Part shown: one piece after another, positions 62,668 through 64,000 of the stretch
Position numbering within the stretch: the stretch's first letter is position 1
Layout of the letters: the number at the start of each line of letters is the position of its first letter
Assembly (NCBI GenBank): GCA_030693515.1
Contig: JAUYAK010000043.1
Span: forward strand, 16,192-80,191
DNA from: Opitutaceae bacterium
GTDB taxonomy: Bacteria; Verrucomicrobiota; Verrucomicrobiia; Opitutales; Opitutaceae
Direction: 5' to 3'
DNA: 64,000 bases
Notes under the pieces: model-generated
The model's database searches: none
Told to the model about the DNA's origin: nothing
Seen by the model: only the letters and a program-made list of their open reading frames with translations
Position numbers and translations under genes: made by a program

Positions 62668-63939
62668 ATGAAACGCTTTCTCCTCCCCCTCGCCCTGCTC
62701 GCCCTCGCCCCGCTTTGCGCCGGGAACAACTGGCCGCGTTTCCTCGGCCCGACCGGGCAGAGCCTCTCCGATGCCACCGGCCTGCCGATCACGTGGAGCG
62801 AAACCGAGCATGTGAAGTGGAAGACGCCCATCCACGGCAAAGGCTGGTCCTCGCCCGTCGTGTGGGGCGATCAGATCTGGCTGACCACCGCGAGCGACGA
62901 CGCCCGCGACCTCTCCGTCCTCACCATCGATCGCACGTCCGGAAAAATCATCCGCGATCAGAAGCTCTTCCACGTCGAAAAGCCGCAGTTCATCCACGCG
63001 TTCAACAGCGCCGCCTCGCCCACGCCCGCAATCGAGGCGGGCCGCGTCTACGTCACGTTCGGCTCGCCCGGCACCGCGTGCCTCGACACGCAGACCGGCA
63101 AGGTTCTCTGGGAGCGCCGTGATTTTATCTGCGACCACTGGCGCGGCGCCGGCTCATCGCCGACGATCTGGGGCAACCTGCTAATCCTGCATTTTGACGG
63201 CGCGGATTTCCAATACGTCGTCGCGCTCGACAAGCTCACCGGAAAAACCGTGTGGCAGACCAACCGCTCGATCGATTTCCAGGATCTCAAGCCCGACGGG
63301 AAGCCGGCCGCCGACGGTGATTTTCGCAAGGCGTTTTCCACCCCGCTCGTCATCACACACGCGGGCCAGCCGCTCCTCGTGAGCGTCGGCTCCAAGGCCA
63401 CCTACGCCTACGAGCCCGCCACCGGCAAGGAACTCTGGCGCATCGAGGATCGCCGCTTTCACTCCGGCTCGGTGTGCCCGCTCTACGGCCACGGCCTGAT
63501 CTTCACGGCCACGGGTCTGGCGAAGGGCGAGCTGTGGGCTGTGCGTCCCGGCGGCAGCGGCATCGTGACGGACACCCACGTCGCCTGGAAAGTAAGCCGC
63601 AATGTCCCGAATCGACCCACACCCGTGCTCGTCGGCGATCTCCTCTTTATGGTCGCGCAGGACACGGGCGTGGTGACGTGCCTTGAGGCGAAGACCGGTC
63701 AGGAAATCTGGAGCGAACGGCTGCCCGGCAAGGGCAACCACTCCACCTCGCCGCTGCACGCCGACGGCCGCCTTTATTTCTGCAACGAAAACGGCGAGTC
63801 CTTCGTGCTCGCCGCCGGCCGTGAATTCAAGGTCCTCGCGACCAACAAACTCGACGCCGGCTGCATGGCTTCCCCCGCCGTCACGGGAAAATCGCTCATC
63901 CTCCGGACCAAGACCGCGCTCTACCGGATCGAGCAGTAA
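62668..63939 (+). CDS. Secreted PQQ-like beta-propeller protein
   Basis: A 423-residue exported protein. The signal peptide (1-18, ending LCAG) leads to NNWPRFLGPTGQSLSD, matching the N-terminus of other PQQ-like propellers. Repeats with terminal Trp and Asp-x-x-Thr-Gly (such as CLDTQTGKVLWERR, ALDKLTGKTVWQTN) make a BamB-like propeller. It ends in KTALYRIEQ before a palindromic repeat at the window edge. It is a near paralogue in layout of the protein at 58843, but the two differ throughout. Confidence 0.86.
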   Translation: MKRFLLPLALLALAPLCAGNNWPRFLGPTGQSLSDATGLPITWSETEHVKWKTPIHGKGWSSPVVWGDQIWLTTASDDARDLSVLTIDRTSGKIIRDQKLFHVEKPQFIHAFNSAASPTPAIEAGRVYVTFGSPGTACLDTQTGKVLWERRDFICDHWRGAGSSPTIWGNLLILHFDGADFQYVVALDKLTGKTVWQTNRSIDFQDLKPDGKPAADGDFRKAFSTPLVITHAGQPLLVSVGSKATYAYEPATGKELWRIEDRRFHSGSVCPLYGHGLIFTATGLAKGELWAVRPGGSGIVTDTHVAWKVSRNVPNRPTPVLVGDLLFMVAQDTGVVTCLEAKTGQEIWSERLPGKGNHSTSPLHADGRLYFCNENGESFVLAAGREFKVLATNKLDAGCMASPAVTGKSLILRTKTALYRIEQ

Positions 63940-63943
63940 GTAG

Positions 63944-64000
63944 CGGCGGGCGTCCCTGCCCGCCGTGGTTTGACGAAGGCCCTGAACCGGCGGGCAGGGA
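63944..64000. repeat. Palindrome and its inverted partner at the window end
   Basis: CGGCGGGC (63944-63951) pairs with GCCCGCCG (63958-63965) around a GTCCCT loop. A further 13-base arm at 63988-64000 (CGGCGGGCAGGGA) is the exact reverse complement of 63953-63965. The element continues past the window. It could serve as a terminator hairpin of the PQQ-like gene or be one copy of an intergenic repeat family. Confidence 0.55.

Overview
This 64 kb window is GC-rich, densely packed chromosomal DNA. It most likely comes from a member of the Verrucomicrobiota, probably an Opitutaceae-like bacterium. That placement is inferred from content, not from a database match. The window has Gram-negative envelope genes (TamA/TamB, a TonB-dependent receptor), several secreted PQQ-like beta-propeller proteins, a secreted sulfatase, a creatininase-family protein and a FecR-domain protein. 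Most start codons have no Shine-Dalgarno sequence and are often preceded by C/T-rich DNA.

Left part (1-22.9 kb). A Gfo/Idh/MocA oxidoreductase and an AraC-type regulator are divergent across three CCGAC-containing repeats spaced exactly 21 bp apart, with a cupin gene behind the regulator. A leftward block follows: TonB-dependent receptor, M3 oligopeptidase, TamB, TamA. Next come a ferredoxin, a rhomboid-family protein, a Prc-type protease, prmC/prfA, a HAD hydrolase, a FecR-domain protein, a YqeY-like protein and a secreted esterase.

Middle part (23-39.7 kb). An AI-2E-family permease carries an extra C-terminal domain. An Ada-AlkA fusion overlaps ogt, giving an alkylation-repair pair. These face a leftward biosynthetic run read as tRNA-Val(UAC), ilvN, ilvC, hemC, hemD, trpF. 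A lipid-anchored aspartic-protease-like PDZ protein and an MFS transporter overlap by four bases. A mercury-resistance locus follows (merR divergent from merT-P and merA). Its merT-P is broken by an apparent single-base frameshift, and its promoter lies so close to the ATG that the transcript may be leaderless. A gene-free stretch, a YjbR-like gene and a HEAT-like gene then precede glyA and a low-molecular-weight tyrosine phosphatase.

Right part (39.8-64 kb). purD is followed by a small secreted protein and preceded by a long protein ending in a LOG-like domain. Then come an FKBP isomerase with a textbook terminator, a secreted repeat protein, ppk1, a ClC/CBS channel, a ChrA-type chromate transporter, a beta-lactamase-fold hydrolase, a creatininase-family protein, a sulfatase, three PQQ-like propeller proteins, an S9-like protein lacking its catalytic Ser and His, an S4 RNA-binding protein, a DEAD-box helicase and a TPR-like protein. 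REP-like palindromes, a possible 3' tRNA fragment and other inverted repeats lie between genes. No CRISPR array, prophage, insertion-sequence transposase or rRNA gene was seen.
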